Assembly (NCBI GenBank): GCA_945893365.1
Contig: CAMDED010000075.1
Coordinates: forward strand, 1 to 35,438
Direction of reading: 5' to 3'
Source: Candidatus Sulfopaludibacter sp. SbA3
GTDB taxonomy: Bacteria > Acidobacteriota > Terriglobia > Bryobacterales > Bryobacteraceae
DNA length: 35,438 nt
Shown here: positions 8,038-16,336 of the stretch, in pieces
Numbering within the stretch: the stretch's first letter is position 1
How the letters are laid out: the number at the start of each line of letters is the position of its first letter
Notes under the pieces: generated by a model
Told to the model about the DNA's origin: nothing
The model's input: only the letters and a program-made list of their open reading frames with translations
Database searches by the model: none
Program-made: the position numbers and the translations under genes

Positions 8038-9387
8038 ATGGATCTATCCTTGCCCGACGAAGCCCGCCGGGCGGCAGAGGTCATTCGCCGGGCCGACATC
8101 GTGATCGGCATCCCCAGCTACAACAACGCGCGCACCATTGGTCACGTCGTGCGCGCCGCGAATGCCGGCCTCGCGAAATACTTTCCCCAACTCACGGCCG
8201 TGGTGATCAACTCGGACGGCGGATCGACGGACAGCACACGTGAAGCCGTTCTTTCCGCGTGCGTCGAGGACAGCCGCCTGATGCTGCTCTCCACCCCGCT
8301 TGTGGCGGCGCACCGCCTGTCGTTCCCTTATCACGGGGTGCCCGGCAAGGGAAGCGCGTTCCGCATGGTTTTCCAGATGGCGAAACAACTCGACGCAAAA
8401 GTCTGCGCGGTCGTCGATTCCGACCTCCGGTCGATTACGCCGGAGTGGATCGACTTGCTGATTCGCCCCGTACTGTTCGCCGGTTTTGATTTCGTCGCTC
8501 CCTACTACCAGCGGCACAAGTATGACGGCACCATCACGAACAGCATCGTATACCCCCTCACGAGAATGCTTTATGGAGTATCGGTCCGGCAGCCGATCGG
8601 CGGCGAGTTCGGAGTATCGGCGCGCCTTATCAGGCGATACCTCGCCCGTCAGGATTGGGAGACCGACGTCGCGCGCTTCGGAATCGACATTTGGATGACG
8701 ACCGTCGCGATCGCCGAAGAATTCCGCGTCTGCCAGAGCTTTCTCGGCGCGAAGCTGCACGATGCCAAAGATCCGGGCTCCGACCTGTCGGCAATGCTCG
8801 AGCAGGTTGTCGGCAGCGTCTTCACTTTGATGCAGGAGTATGCGCCCGTTTGGCAACGGCGGACGGGCAGCACGCCGGCTGAACTCTTCGGGTTCCGTTT
8901 CGATGTTGGTCTCGATCCGATACAGGTAAACGTCGACCGAATGGTGCAGGCGTTCCGGCGCGGCTGCGAGGATCTCGGTGAGATCTGGGAGACGACGCTC
9001 GGCAAACGCACGTTCATGGCCGTGCGGAGGCTTGGAAACAGCCTGGGGGAGAGCCGGGAATCGTTCCACCTGGATGATGAACTTTGGGCGGAAGTGATTC
9101 TCGATTTCGCCTGCGCCTACCGGAAACACCCGCTTGCCCGCGGCATGATTCTGCGGTCGCTGACGCCGCTATACCTTGCGAGAGTCGCGTCTTTCGTCCG
9201 CGACACCGAGAATCTCGTCGCGGACGAGGTCGAGGAGAAGATCGAGCAGCTCTGCCTGACTTTTCAAAACCTCAAACCCAGCCTGGCCGCGCGTTGGAAT
9301 GGGGAACCCGTTCAGGGCGGCGGGCGCCGCCCACAGCGGGAGCGGGCTGCGGCGAATGAGATGGACCAAACAAACGTGGAGGTGTGA
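8038..9387 (+). CDS. GT-A family glycosyltransferase, partner of GpgS
   Basis: This 449-aa soluble GT2-like enzyme begins with a Rossmann-type nucleotide-sugar site: IVIGIPSYNNARTIGHVV, then INSDGGSTDST. PGKGSAFR (102-109) follows, with a VVDSDLRS DxD motif (Asp127, Asp129) and QPIGGEFGVSARL (about 185-197). The PGKG and GGEFG blocks recall the GpgS/mannosylglycerate synthase group, but overall it is not a second GpgS. The C-terminal 150 residues are helical, and the last 25 are Gly/Arg-rich and probably disordered. The start is the ATG at 8038, with AAGGAG 6 bases upstream and 10 bp after gpgS. By context it probably adds a second sugar to glucosyl-3-phosphoglycerate, comparable to the MggA step in Petrotoga mannosylglucosylglycerate synthesis. 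Donor and acceptor cannot be read from sequence. Confidence 0.75.
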   Translation: MDLSLPDEARRAAEVIRRADIVIGIPSYNNARTIGHVVRAANAGLAKYFPQLTAVVINSDGGSTDSTREAVLSACVEDSRLMLLSTPLVAAHRLSFPYHGVPGKGSAFRMVFQMAKQLDAKVCAVVDSDLRSITPEWIDLLIRPVLFAGFDFVAPYYQRHKYDGTITNSIVYPLTRMLYGVSVRQPIGGEFGVSARLIRRYLARQDWETDVARFGIDIWMTTVAIAEEFRVCQSFLGAKLHDAKDPGSDLSAMLEQVVGSVFTLMQEYAPVWQRRTGSTPAELFGFRFDVGLDPIQVNVDRMVQAFRRGCEDLGEIWETTLGKRTFMAVRRLGNSLGESRESFHLDDELWAEVILDFACAYRKHPLARGMILRSLTPLYLARVASFVRDTENLVADEVEEKIEQLCLTFQNLKPSLAARWNGEPVQGGGRRPQRERAAANEMDQTNVEV

Positions 9388-9390
9388 CAA

Positions 9391-10089
9391 ATGATTGAGA
9401 CGTTGAAGAACATTCTGGAGGGAGCTCTCGAGCGCCTCCAGCAACAAATGACGACGTATCTACCCTCGTTCCTGGCCGCCCTCACGCTGATCTTCGGAGC
9501 GTATCTGATCGCCACGCTTGCGCGCTGGCTGATTTATAGGATCTTCAAAGGGCTAACCGTCGACAAATTTCTCCGGCAGAGCGGCATCGCGTTCCTGGTG
9601 GACCCTTCCGGCGGTCTTCGCGCCACGCGGCTGGCGGCCGGGACGGTCTATTGGTTCATCCTGCTGAGCGGCGTCCTGCTTGGGTTAAACGTCTTCAATA
9701 CCGATCTCACGACCCAGATTATCCAAAGCTTTGTGTTCCTGGTTCCCAAGCTCTTCGTGGCGGGGCTGATCCTGCTAAGTGGAACATGGTTAGGTCAGTA
9801 CTTGGGCCGCGGCATGCTGGTTTGGGCTGTTAACGAGAATTTCCCTTCGCCGCGCCGCCTGGCCGCAGTCGTCCGGATCCTTATCATGTTCGTCGCCGTC
9901 GTGGTTGCCGCCGATCAACTCGATTTCGCGCGAAGCGTGTTCCTGGCGGCCTTCATCATCTTCGTTGGCGGCGCCGTTCTGGCCGGCAGCCTTGCGATCG
10001 GCCTTGGCGGGAGAAAGATGCAGCGGTTCTTCGAGGAGAGAACAGAGCAAACGGGCGATTCCGAGAGGTCCCTGTGGAACCATTTGTGA
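9391..10089 (+). CDS. TM-helix repeat membrane protein, MscS-like channel without beta domain
   Basis: The 232-aa protein is mostly membrane. Five hydrophobic segments lie at about residues 25-47, 80-101, 112-138, 155-178 and 181-205. They carry the TM_helix (PF05552-like) pattern seen in CmpX/MscS relatives: ATLARWLIYRIFKGLTVDKF near the first segment and a small-residue-rich last helix ending GSLAIGLGGRKMQRFFEE. The cytoplasmic beta and alpha/beta domains of true MscS are absent; the protein stops soon after the last helix. It starts 3 bp after the glycosyltransferase stop with GGAGGTG as ribosome binding site, so it is translationally tied to the pathway genes. A role in releasing or sensing the solute under osmotic change is inference. 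It could also be a general mechanosensitive-type protein. Confidence 0.78.
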   Translation: MIETLKNILEGALERLQQQMTTYLPSFLAALTLIFGAYLIATLARWLIYRIFKGLTVDKFLRQSGIAFLVDPSGGLRATRLAAGTVYWFILLSGVLLGLNVFNTDLTTQIIQSFVFLVPKLFVAGLILLSGTWLGQYLGRGMLVWAVNENFPSPRRLAAVVRILIMFVAVVVAADQLDFARSVFLAAFIIFVGGAVLAGSLAIGLGGRKMQRFFEERTEQTGDSERSLWNHL

Positions 10090-10132
10090 TCGGATGAGCG
10101 GTCGACTCCGGCGCCGGCCGATCGTCCAGGCG

Positions 10133-10930
10133 TCAGTCGCCGATCAGGGCCAGGACAGCCTCATTCCAGCCTTCAGGCCCGGGGCGGTCCGTGACGGAAC
10201 CGCATGGTACCATCGCCCTCAGTTCCGCGACTTGCGGGGAGCGAATGAGTACTGAAGCCGACACGACGTTTAGAAAGGACGCGTCATTCAATGCGTCGCC
10301 CAAGCCGATAGTGCGAACCGGCGCGTTCCCCCGTTTGAAGAGCGCGGCGAGCGCCTCGACTGCCATGGCCTTGTCGTTCTCCCCCAGAATGTGCCAGAAA
10401 CGGCCGCCACATGTCCACTGCCTTCCCTGGTCTTCGATGGCGGAGGCAAGCGCGCCAGCCCGATCCGGGTCGAGGATCACGAACGGCTCATCGTATTCTC
10501 TCTGCTTCGCCAGAACAGCCTGCTCGATCGGCAAATCGCAAAGCCCGGCCACCTCCTCGGGCGCCATTTCATGAAAACCGCGAACGCGGCACTGGCTCCT
10601 TTGGGAGGCCCTTTGAAGGTCGGCTATGAGCTGCTCGTACCGGGTTCCCCACTCGACGCATTCGTAGGCGCCCCGGCGTTTGCCTCCAATGACTGCGAAT
10701 GGGAAATACCCAAGAGGAAAGAAGGCTGCGCCGCCGTTTTCGACTATGAAGGGATGCTCATTCCCGAGGCATCGGCGCCAATACTCAACCTCCGCGCGCG
10801 TCTTGCTGGTAACCAGAACCCAAGGAACGCCTCGCCGCCTCAATCGATCGAGCGCAGGTCTGGCAGCCTCCCAACTGTAGGTGTCACGGTCCAACAGAGT
10901 TCCATCGAGATCCGTGAAGATGACGTCCAT
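10133..10930 (-). CDS. mannosyl-3-phosphoglycerate phosphatase-type HAD hydrolase
   Basis: A 265-aa HAD-IIB phosphatase. FTDLDGTLLD carries nucleophile Asp7 and Asp9. LVTSKTRAEVEYW is motif II, FIVENGGAAFF is typical of the MPGP family, and GLGDALNDASFL is the metal-binding motif IV. The length fits MPGP (about 260-275 aa). These enzymes remove the 3-phosphate from mannosyl- or glucosyl-3-phosphoglycerate, the final step giving the neutral-sugar glycerate solute. It is convergent with the TM-helix gene (43-bp gap) and divergent from the histidine kinase at 11000 (69-bp gap). It is therefore not in the gpgS operon but clearly belongs to the same pathway. Whether the substrate is the mono- or di-glycosyl form is unknown, so I give no symbol. 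Confidence 0.85.
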   Translation of the reverse strand: MDVIFTDLDGTLLDRDTYSWEAARPALDRLRRRGVPWVLVTSKTRAEVEYWRRCLGNEHPFIVENGGAAFFPLGYFPFAVIGGKRRGAYECVEWGTRYEQLIADLQRASQRSQCRVRGFHEMAPEEVAGLCDLPIEQAVLAKQREYDEPFVILDPDRAGALASAIEDQGRQWTCGGRFWHILGENDKAMAVEALAALFKRGNAPVRTIGLGDALNDASFLNVVSASVLIRSPQVAELRAMVPCGSVTDRPGPEGWNEAVLALIGD

Positions 10931-10999
10931 CGTGGCTCTCTCAGGTTACCCTGGTTGGAGCTTTTCCAGCCAGAATGGCTATAGGGAGGAAAACGCCTC

Positions 11000-12340
11000 A
11001 TGAGATCACGCAGCTGGCTGGCGCTTTCGATCGGATTCGGCACGCTGATACTTTTGATCGGCCTCCTCGGCTTCGGTGCGATGCGCCGCGCGCAGGCCCT
11101 GCACAACGCGACCGTGGCCGCGCATGATGCGTACCTGCAGACCGACGCCGTCCTGCGCGAGATTCCGGTCGATCTGTACCTTGGGGGCGTCCTGATCCGG
11201 GACTACCTGCTTGACCCGTCTCACATCATGGCTCCCGCCTACCGGGAGCAGCTCCGGACCAAACGGTCTTCGATTCAGCAGCGGCTCGACCTTCTTGCTC
11301 AAAGGCCCGGAGAGCCGGTGAGACTCCGGCAATTGCGGTCGGAACTCCGGGAGTATTGGAAATTGATGGATCCAATCCTCAATTGGTCCCCGCCGGAGAA
11401 GGCGGCGCTTAGCCGCGTGTTTCTTAACCAGCAGGTGCTCCCGCGCCGGGAGGCCGTCATGGCGCTGGCGCGGGAGATCGGCGAGATCAATTCCGCTAAC
11501 CTGCGGAAGGAGCAACAGCGGCTCCAGGGAAGCCAGGAATTGTTCCAGAGTTTTCTTCGCGGGACCGTGTATCTCGCCCTTTCCATCGGCTTACTCGTCG
11601 CCCTGATCAGTGGCGCTCGAGTCGCTTTTCTCGAACGCCGTAGTGAGCAACAGCGTGGACGCGCGGAAAGGGCGGAAGAGGAAATGCGGCGGCTCTCCCG
11701 CAATCTGGTGCGGACCCAGGAGGAAGAGCGGAAGTCGCTCTCGCGCGAACTGCACGATGCCATCGGCCAGCAGCTCTCAGCCATGACCATGGAACTTGGC
11801 AATCTGGAATCGCTCATAGAGTCCACGCCCGAGAAGCTTCGCGAGCAGTTGAACGAAGCCCGTAACCTGAATGCGGAAACCTTGCGCGAGGTCCGCGCCT
11901 TGGCGATGGGGCTGCGGCCGGCAATGCTGGACGAACTCGGACTGGGACCGGCGCTCCGCTGGCAGGGGCGGGAGTTCTCGCGCAGAAGCGGTGTGCCCGT
12001 AACGGTGCAAATCGATGGCGACCTCGATGGCTTACCGGAGACTCATCGAACCTGCGTCTACCGGATTGTCCAGGAAACACTCACGAACTGCGCCCGGCAT
12101 GCGCAAGCGAAGAGTATCAGAATCTCGCTCTACGGGCGGAATGATCGGATAAACCTGTCCGTTCAGGACGATGGCGCCGGCTTCGATCAGGACGGGGCGA
12201 CTGCTCGCGGCCTTGGGCTGATCGGCATCCAGGAGCGGGTGCGCGAACTGGAAGGGAAAGTCATGGTCACCTCCCATCCGGATAAAGGGACGATCGTGGA
12301 AGTGGAAGTCCCGGTTGGCGTAGGAGGGATTGCGGGATGA
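11000..12340 (+). CDS. membrane sensor histidine kinase, NarX/DegS (HisKA_3) type
   Basis: This 446-aa kinase has an N-terminal membrane segment at about residues 6-28. A roughly 155-residue helical periplasmic domain follows (four-helix-bundle-like), then a second membrane segment at about 187-208 and a coiled coil. The HisKA_3 domain has His252 in LSRELHDAIGQQLSAM. The HATPase has QETLTNCARHA (N box), DDGAGFD and RGLGLIGIQERV. The ATG is preceded by AGGGAGGA about 10 bases upstream. The stop overlaps the start of the response regulator by 4 bp (ATGA), which means coupled translation. It is transcribed away from the MPGP-type phosphatase across a 69-bp shared region, so a link to osmotic or solute sensing is possible but unproven. 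Confidence 0.93.
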   Translation: MRSRSWLALSIGFGTLILLIGLLGFGAMRRAQALHNATVAAHDAYLQTDAVLREIPVDLYLGGVLIRDYLLDPSHIMAPAYREQLRTKRSSIQQRLDLLAQRPGEPVRLRQLRSELREYWKLMDPILNWSPPEKAALSRVFLNQQVLPRREAVMALAREIGEINSANLRKEQQRLQGSQELFQSFLRGTVYLALSIGLLVALISGARVAFLERRSEQQRGRAERAEEEMRRLSRNLVRTQEEERKSLSRELHDAIGQQLSAMTMELGNLESLIESTPEKLREQLNEARNLNAETLREVRALAMGLRPAMLDELGLGPALRWQGREFSRRSGVPVTVQIDGDLDGLPETHRTCVYRIVQETLTNCARHAQAKSIRISLYGRNDRINLSVQDDGAGFDQDGATARGLGLIGIQERVRELEGKVMVTSHPDKGTIVEVEVPVGVGGIAG

Positions 12341-12981
12341 TTCGTGTCTTGATTGCCGACGACCACGGCGTGATGCGCAAGGGCCTCCGTCTGCAATTGG
12401 AACATCACGACGGGATTGAAGTCGTAGGCGAGGCCGCCGACGGCCGTGAGGCCGTGAGACTGGCCGAAGAACTCAACCCGGACGTGGTGATGATGGATAT
12501 CGGCATGCCGAATTTGAATGGAATCGAGGCGACGGCACGGATTGTCAAGCGCAATCCGAACGTGGGTGTGATCATCTTAAGCGTTCACTCCGACGAAGAG
12601 TATCTCGTGCGCGCGCTCACCGCTGGAGCGAAGGGCTATCTTCTTAAAGAAAGCGCCGATGTCGATTTGCTCCGCGCGGTCCAGGCGGTCGCGCAAAGAA
12701 AATCGTTCTTCAGTCCCACTGTCGCCAAGGCGCTTCTGGATGACTTCGTTCAGCAAATCCAGCAGCGCGGGCTGAAGGATTCCTACGATCTATTGACGGA
12801 TCGCGAAAAGGAAGTTTTCCAACTCTTGGCCGAGGGAAAGTCTGCCAAGGAAATCGCCGCAATCTTGAACTTGAGCCCCTATACGGTGGAGACGCACCGG
12901 ACGCACATCATGCAAAAACTCGACTTACACAGCGTGGTGGATCTGGTGCTCTACGCAGTCCGCAAGAAGATCATTTCGTAA
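12337..12981 (+). CDS. NarL/LuxR-type response regulator
   Basis: The 214-aa protein has a receiver at residues 1-120, with acidic pair Asp9/Asp10, phospho-acceptor Asp54 in VMMDIGMPN and Lys in GYLLKES. A LuxR-type helix-turn-helix follows at about 148-205: LTDREKEVFQLLAEGKSAKE and LSPYTVETHRTHIMQKL. It is the cognate partner of the upstream kinase, with a 4-bp overlap. A DNA-binding transcription regulator is expected; targets may include the divergent phosphatase gene or the gpgS operon, but no operator repeat is clear by eye. Its 3' end nearly abuts the decayed SnoaL-like gene on the other strand. Confidence 0.94.
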   Translation: MIRVLIADDHGVMRKGLRLQLEHHDGIEVVGEAADGREAVRLAEELNPDVVMMDIGMPNLNGIEATARIVKRNPNVGVIILSVHSDEEYLVRALTAGAKGYLLKESADVDLLRAVQAVAQRKSFFSPTVAKALLDDFVQQIQQRGLKDSYDLLTDREKEVFQLLAEGKSAKEIAAILNLSPYTVETHRTHIMQKLDLHSVVDLVLYAVRKKIIS

Positions 12982-12984
12982 ACG

Positions 12985-13410
12985 CTTCGGCGCCGCTGTT
13001 TGCGCTGACGGCGGACTCGAAGGCTGATCGCGAACCACCGTTCCGGTGGGCGGCAATCATCCACTTACCGCCGGCTTTCTGACGAGGGGAATTCGTCCGT
13101 CCACTCTCACCCCCGGCGTTGGTCGGTCCGTGCGTTCCGGCCGTATAGCCCAAGGCCCTCGAACAGTAGGTTGTTAACGGCTGGATGAAATCGACCTGGC
13201 CGCCCGCGGCAATACCGCGCTGCCAGTAGGCCCGGATCGCCTGGCGTCCGTGCGCGAGGACATGCGCCGAAAGAATAGTACCCGTCGTCTGCATAGAGCG
13301 ACGCCACCGCTGCGGCGTCACCCTGGTTGTAAACCTGGGTTGTAAACCTGGCGCCAAAGTTCGGTTATCCGACCGACCGCAGACAGGTCCGTGCATACGG
13401 GAACTCCCAC
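12985..13410 (-). pseudogene. SnoaL/DUF4440-like protein, frameshifted
   Basis: Read on the minus strand across frames, this is a small SnoaL-like (NTF2-fold) protein. DLSAVGRITELWRQ runs to VYNQGDAAAVASLYADDGYY, then HVLAHGRQAIRAYWQRGIAA, GGQVDFIQPLTTYC and KAGGKWMIAAH. The pieces lie in different frames. A 13-bp tandem duplication at 13326-13351 separates the first block from the second; removing one copy restores a continuous reading. Another frame change is near 13266, and at least two lie between about 13050 and 13110. A GTG at 13410 is a possible original start. The family covers ketosteroid-isomerase-like enzymes and proteins of unknown role. No function can remain unless these are sequence errors. 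Confidence 0.72.
13326..13351. repeat. 13-bp tandem duplication inside the SnoaL-like gene
   Basis: GTTGTAAACCTGG occurs twice, back to back (13326-13338 and 13339-13351). Thirteen is not a multiple of three, so the second copy shifts the frame exactly between the ITELWRQ and VYNQGD blocks of the pseudogene. Confidence 0.9.
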
Positions 13411-13441
13411 TCATCGCATCCGCAAGGCCAACCGTTAGGCG

Positions 13442-16153
13442 TCAGAGCACCATTTCCGCCGCCACCATGTCGTCTAAGGGCACGTGTCGAAGCCGGAAGC
13501 CGGCCTTCTGGCAGATCCTCTGCATGCTCCTGTTGTCCATAAGAATGCCAGCCTCAACCCGGGCCACCTTCTCCGCACGGGCCACTTCGAGGATGCTGCG
13601 CATCAGCTCTGTGCCCAAGCCTCTGCCCTGGAAAGCGTCGCTGACGATCACGGCAAACTCGGCATCATTCGACCTTCGCAATTTGGTGAGCCGGCCCACG
13701 CCCACAATTTTGCCGTCGCACTCGGCCACGAGAGCCATTTCCCTGTCGTAGTCGATGAAGCAGATGCGGAGAAGCCGTTCATGCGAAGTCCTGTGGCTGA
13801 GCTTCATCACGTGAAAATAGCGGAAATATACGCTCTGCTCTGAGAGCGTTTCATGGAAATCCACCATCGCGGGCTCATCTTCGGGCCGGATCGGGCGGAT
13901 CGTAAGCTGTGTGCCGTCTTTCGCGGTCCAGGGTACGGCATACTGTGAAGGGTAGGGACGGATTGCGGCTCTCGGAAGGTCCGAATCCGCAACCTCCCGG
14001 CCGTGAAGAACGACCCGAGCGTCGAGTGCCAGAAAACCTTCGGGAGAAGCGAGGAGCGGGTTGATGTCGATCTCCTTGATTCTCGGCTCATCCGACACCA
14101 GCCGGCTGAAGCGGACCACCAACTGCTCGAGCGCCGCAATATCGACCGGCTTCCGTCCACGAACTCCCTTGAGGGCCTCGAAAATTTTCGTCCGCTCCAT
14201 CATGCGCCGCGCGAGCGTCGAGTTGAGCGGGGGCAGGGCCAGCGCGCTGTCTCTGAACACTTCCACCAGTTGCCCTCCAGCTCCAAACAGGAGGACGGGG
14301 CCGAACTGGGGGTCGACGCTGCTCCCCAGAATGAGCTCGTAGCCGCTCATCCTTATCATCGGCTGGACGGTCACGCCGAGGAAATTCCCGGGGCCGGCCT
14401 TCTCCAGCACGGCCGCTTCGATCTCGCGGAAAGCGCTCCGGACGGCAGCCTCATCGCCGAGGTTCAGCTTAACCCCGCCCACCTCGGTCTTGTGGGTAAT
14501 GGTCTCGGAGAAGAGCTTTAGGACTACCGGATAACCCAGTTCCCTGGCGTCCCTCACGGCGTCGTCTTCGCCCGGCGCGACCATGGTCTCGACGGTCGGT
14601 AAGCCGTAGGACTTGAGCACCTGCTTCGATTCGAACTCCGTGAGAATGACGCGCCCGGCGGCGTTGGCGCTTTCGACGATCCGGCGCGCGAGGCCGCGCT
14701 CCGGGAGATCTTCGCCGGTCGCCGAAGACGGTGTTTCGTAGAGGCCCCGCAGATTGTCTGCGTAGCGAAACATGTAGCAGAAGGCCCGCGCGGCCGTATC
14801 GGGGTAGGCAAAAGTGGGGATGCCCGCAGTGTTCAGGACGCTCACACCTCCCGCAACGTCGGATCCTCCCATCCAGCTCGCGAGGATCGGCTTGCCCAAT
14901 TTGGCGTAGGGCGCTAGGCGTTCCGCGATCTCTGTCGGCTTGGTCATGCCCTGCGGCGTCAGGATCGCCAGCAGGCCGTCGCTGTTGGGGTCCTTGGCGA
15001 CGATTTCGACCGACTTCGCATAGCGTTCGGCATCGGCGTCTCCCAAAACATCGACGGGATTGTTATGGCTCCAATGCGGCGGCAAGAAACGATCGAGAGC
15101 TTCAATGGTCCCGGTGGAAAGGCTGGCCAGCTCGCCGCCGCTTTGAATCAGTTCATCCGTCGCCAGAACTCCGGGGCCGCCGGCGTTGGTGATGATGGAA
15201 AGGCGCGGGCCCGTGGGCCTCGGTTGCTTCGCCAGAACTTCGGCCATGTAGAACAAGTCCGCGATGCTATTGACCCGCAGGACGCCGCAGCGGCGGAAGG
15301 CGGCATCGAGCACGTCGTCGCTTCCGGCGAGGGAACCGGTATGGGAGGCTGCGGCTTGCGCCGCCGCGCCGGTGCGGCCTGCCTTAATGACGATAATCGG
15401 CTTGTTGAGCGCCACTTCGCGCGCCGCGGACAGGAAGGCTCGGGCATCGCCGATGGACTCCATATAGATGACGATGCTGCGAGTCTCGGGATCGTCGCCG
15501 AGGTAGTCGATCAGGTCCGCCCATCCGACATCCAGCATGGAGCCAACTGAGAAAAAGGCGCTAAACCCAACCATCTCCCGAATGCTCCAATCGAGGATGG
15601 ACGTACAGAGGGCGCCGCTTTGGCTGATAAGTCCGACCGTCCCTTTCCGGGCCATGGAGCTTGCGAAGGTGGCGTTCAAGCCGCTGACAGGGCACATGAC
15701 CCCCAGGCAGTTCGGCCCGACGATGCGCATCTGCCCGCGGCGCGCCTCTTCAAGAATCCGGCGTTCCAGCTCAATGCCTTGAACGCCCGCTTCTTTGAAG
15801 CCGGCCGAAATGACAACGGCGCCCTTGACGCCGGCCGCGGCGCATTCGGACACGATACCTGGAACCGAGGCTGCCGGGGTCACGATGACCGCGAGGTCCA
15901 CGGTTTCGGGAGCTTCCGAAACGCTTGGGTAAGCCTTGATGCCGAGGACGGTCGCGCGTTTCGGGTTCACTGGAAACACTTTGCCGCCGAATGGCGTTGA
16001 AATCAGGTTTTGAAGCACGGTGCGGCCGACGCTGTTCTCGGTCTCGGTGGCGCCGATGACGGCTACCGTTCGTGGGGAGAAAAAAACATCCATTCCGCCG
16101 TGCGCGATTGCCGTGCGAGCGATTCCGGGGGGGGTCAGGTCGGTGTCGGTCAT
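13442..16153 (-). CDS. ADP-forming acyl-CoA synthetase/GNAT fusion (Pat-type protein acetyltransferase)
   Basis: The 903-aa protein has four parts. A CoA-binding Rossmann domain (about 25-125) has [21 protein letters not shown] succinyl-CoA-ligase-like segment (about 165-460) contains [14 protein letters not shown] and [12 protein letters not shown]. An ATP-grasp domain (about 500-715) contains [37 protein letters not shown] and [12 protein letters not shown]-terminal GNAT domain (about 745-900) has the acetyl-CoA loop [15 protein letters not shown]. This is the architecture of Pat/YfiQ/PatZ lysine acetyltransferases, which shut off acetyl-CoA synthetase. Unlike enterobacterial Pat, it keeps the SHTGS histidine (His271), the phosphorylated residue of active ADP-forming acetyl-CoA synthetases, so it may also be a ligase. 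GGAGAGG precedes the ATG at 16153. The likely target, Acs, is at 32458. A symbol is withheld because activity could be dual. Confidence 0.9.
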   Translation of the reverse strand: MTDTDLTPPGIARTAIAHGGMDVFFSPRTVAVIGATETENSVGRTVLQNLISTPFGGKVFPVNPKRATVLGIKAYPSVSEAPETVDLAVIVTPAASVPGIVSECAAAGVKGAVVISAGFKEAGVQGIELERRILEEARRGQMRIVGPNCLGVMCPVSGLNATFASSMARKGTVGLISQSGALCTSILDWSIREMVGFSAFFSVGSMLDVGWADLIDYLGDDPETRSIVIYMESIGDARAFLSAAREVALNKPIIVIKAGRTGAAAQAAASHTGSLAGSDDVLDAAFRRCGVLRVNSIADLFYMAEVLAKQPRPTGPRLSIITNAGGPGVLATDELIQSGGELASLSTGTIEALDRFLPPHWSHNNPVDVLGDADAERYAKSVEIVAKDPNSDGLLAILTPQGMTKPTEIAERLAPYAKLGKPILASWMGGSDVAGGVSVLNTAGIPTFAYPDTAARAFCYMFRYADNLRGLYETPSSATGEDLPERGLARRIVESANAAGRVILTEFESKQVLKSYGLPTVETMVAPGEDDAVRDARELGYPVVLKLFSETITHKTEVGGVKLNLGDEAAVRSAFREIEAAVLEKAGPGNFLGVTVQPMIRMSGYELILGSSVDPQFGPVLLFGAGGQLVEVFRDSALALPPLNSTLARRMMERTKIFEALKGVRGRKPVDIAALEQLVVRFSRLVSDEPRIKEIDINPLLASPEGFLALDARVVLHGREVADSDLPRAAIRPYPSQYAVPWTAKDGTQLTIRPIRPEDEPAMVDFHETLSEQSVYFRYFHVMKLSHRTSHERLLRICFIDYDREMALVAECDGKIVGVGRLTKLRRSNDAEFAVIVSDAFQGRGLGTELMRSILEVARAEKVARVEAGILMDNRSMQRICQKAGFRLRHVPLDDMVAAEMVL

Positions 16154-16336
16154 CTTGGTGTACAGTTCCTCTCCAGGATGCCCAGCACAACGTTTGCCAT
16201 AATGATGAGCACTCGTGTTTCCTTCGAGTTAGACGCGGCCGAACAAGCCGCCAGCGGGCGCCGAGGGGTTTTTCACCCAAATTCTTCAAGATTTCGTTTT
16301 ATTTCCCGATAAGAGCTTTTGAGGAGATACGGCGAA

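Noticed and set aside
6771-9129. Long minus-strand open frames opposite gpgS and the second glycosyltransferase (446 and 361 codons)
   Set aside because: They are Arg/His/Val-rich shadows with no domain resemblance; the plus-strand proteins have clear catalytic motifs and ribosome binding sites.
10104-10120. GC-rich palindrome (CCGGCGCCGG) between the convergent TM-helix and phosphatase genes as a bidirectional terminator
   Set aside because: Short, without a loop or T-run on either strand; such palindromes are common in DNA of this composition.
13326-13351. Tandem GTTGTAAACCTGG considered as a regulatory direct repeat or CRISPR-like unit
   Set aside because: Only two adjacent copies with no spacer, and it lies inside a pseudogene whose frame is restored by removing one copy.
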